Translations under genes and position numbers: made by a program
In this document: piece after piece, positions 5,928 to 6,018 of the stretch
How the letters are laid out: the number at the start of each line of letters is the position of its first letter
Position numbering within the stretch: the first letter of the stretch is position 1
The notes under the pieces: model-generated
Database searches by the model: none
Told to the model about the DNA's origin: nothing
Seen by the model: only the letters and a program-made list of their open reading frames with translations
From: Spirochaetaceae bacterium
GTDB taxonomy: Bacteria; Spirochaetota; Spirochaetia; Treponematales; Breznakiellaceae
Direction: 5' to 3'
Length of the DNA: 6,018 nt
Assembly: GCA_031284085.1 (NCBI GenBank)
Contig: JAITAM010000217.1
Coordinates: 1 to 6,018, forward strand

Positions 5928-6018
5928 GGGTTTAATGACGGCTTTAAGTTCCGCCGTCCATCCTGTCGTCGTTTCATCGGCTTGAAGATAGGCTTCAGTA
6001 TTAGGAACGTAAATGTCC
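5913..6018 (-). CDS. C-terminal end of a probable BspA-like leucine-rich repeat protein (partial)
   Basis: An open frame enters from the right edge and ends at TAA (5913-5915), giving 34 residues that end VIKPLPER. It begins DIYVPNTEAYLQ, continues to TGWTAELK and ends with IKPLP. This resembles the usual C-terminal cap of LRR_5/BspA-like surface proteins (IYVP…AY…GW…I.P), which are abundant in oral treponemes and Bacteroidetes. The start and the repeats lie outside the window, so the family call rests on the cap alone. It is followed by a terminator-like hairpin and read in the same direction as the CBS protein gene. Confidence 0.5.
   Translation of the reverse strand, partial: DIYVPNTEAYLQADETTTGWTAELKAVIKPLPER

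Overview
The window looks like chromosomal DNA of a spirochaete, most likely a Treponema. Three things support this: a FlgM with the spirochaetal N-terminus and helical C-terminus, a TlyC/HlyC-type CBS membrane protein in a folD cluster, and the tail of what looks like a BspA-type leucine-rich repeat surface protein. Base composition is moderate (mid-40s % GC by eye), with conspicuous enrichment of GCCGGC. The species cannot be fixed from the sequence alone.

Layout. Bases 1-360 hold a solitary plus-strand flgM (anti-sigma-28) behind a sigma-28-like promoter. Everything else reads on the minus strand. From right to left these are: the last 34 codons of a probable leucine-rich repeat protein (5913-6018); a hairpin with terminator character (5865-5895); a CNNM/CBS/CorC_HlyC membrane protein (4621-5856); a multipass membrane protein of unknown function (3775-4548); folD (2894-3769); a gene-free gap of about 325 bp with repeats (2569-2893); and a GH31 alpha-xylosidase-like glycosidase (511-2568). 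The glycosidase converges on flgM across 150 bp that contain two perfect hairpins (361-510).

How the genes fit together. The CBS protein, the membrane protein and folD are tightly packed and probably co-transcribed. The membrane protein may also have its own promoter, placed so that its mRNA would be almost leaderless. folD follows it by only 5 bp, with its ribosome binding site inside the end of the membrane gene. FolD supplies one-carbon folate units, the CBS protein probably handles divalent metal or ion homeostasis, and the middle protein has no assignable role. The glycosidase stands apart: it has all the active-site residues of the YicI group but lacks the last C-terminal beta domain. 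Its upstream gap carries a long inverted repeat, a 15-bp direct repeat and a protein-like 41-codon open frame, which looks like a dispersed repeat or a decayed mobile element.

I see no tRNA, rRNA, CRISPR array, intact insertion sequence or obvious defence system. The window is mostly ordinary. The best candidates for something undescribed are the repeat-bearing gap (2578-2820), the truncated GH31 enzyme and the uncharacterised membrane protein with its possible leaderless promoter.
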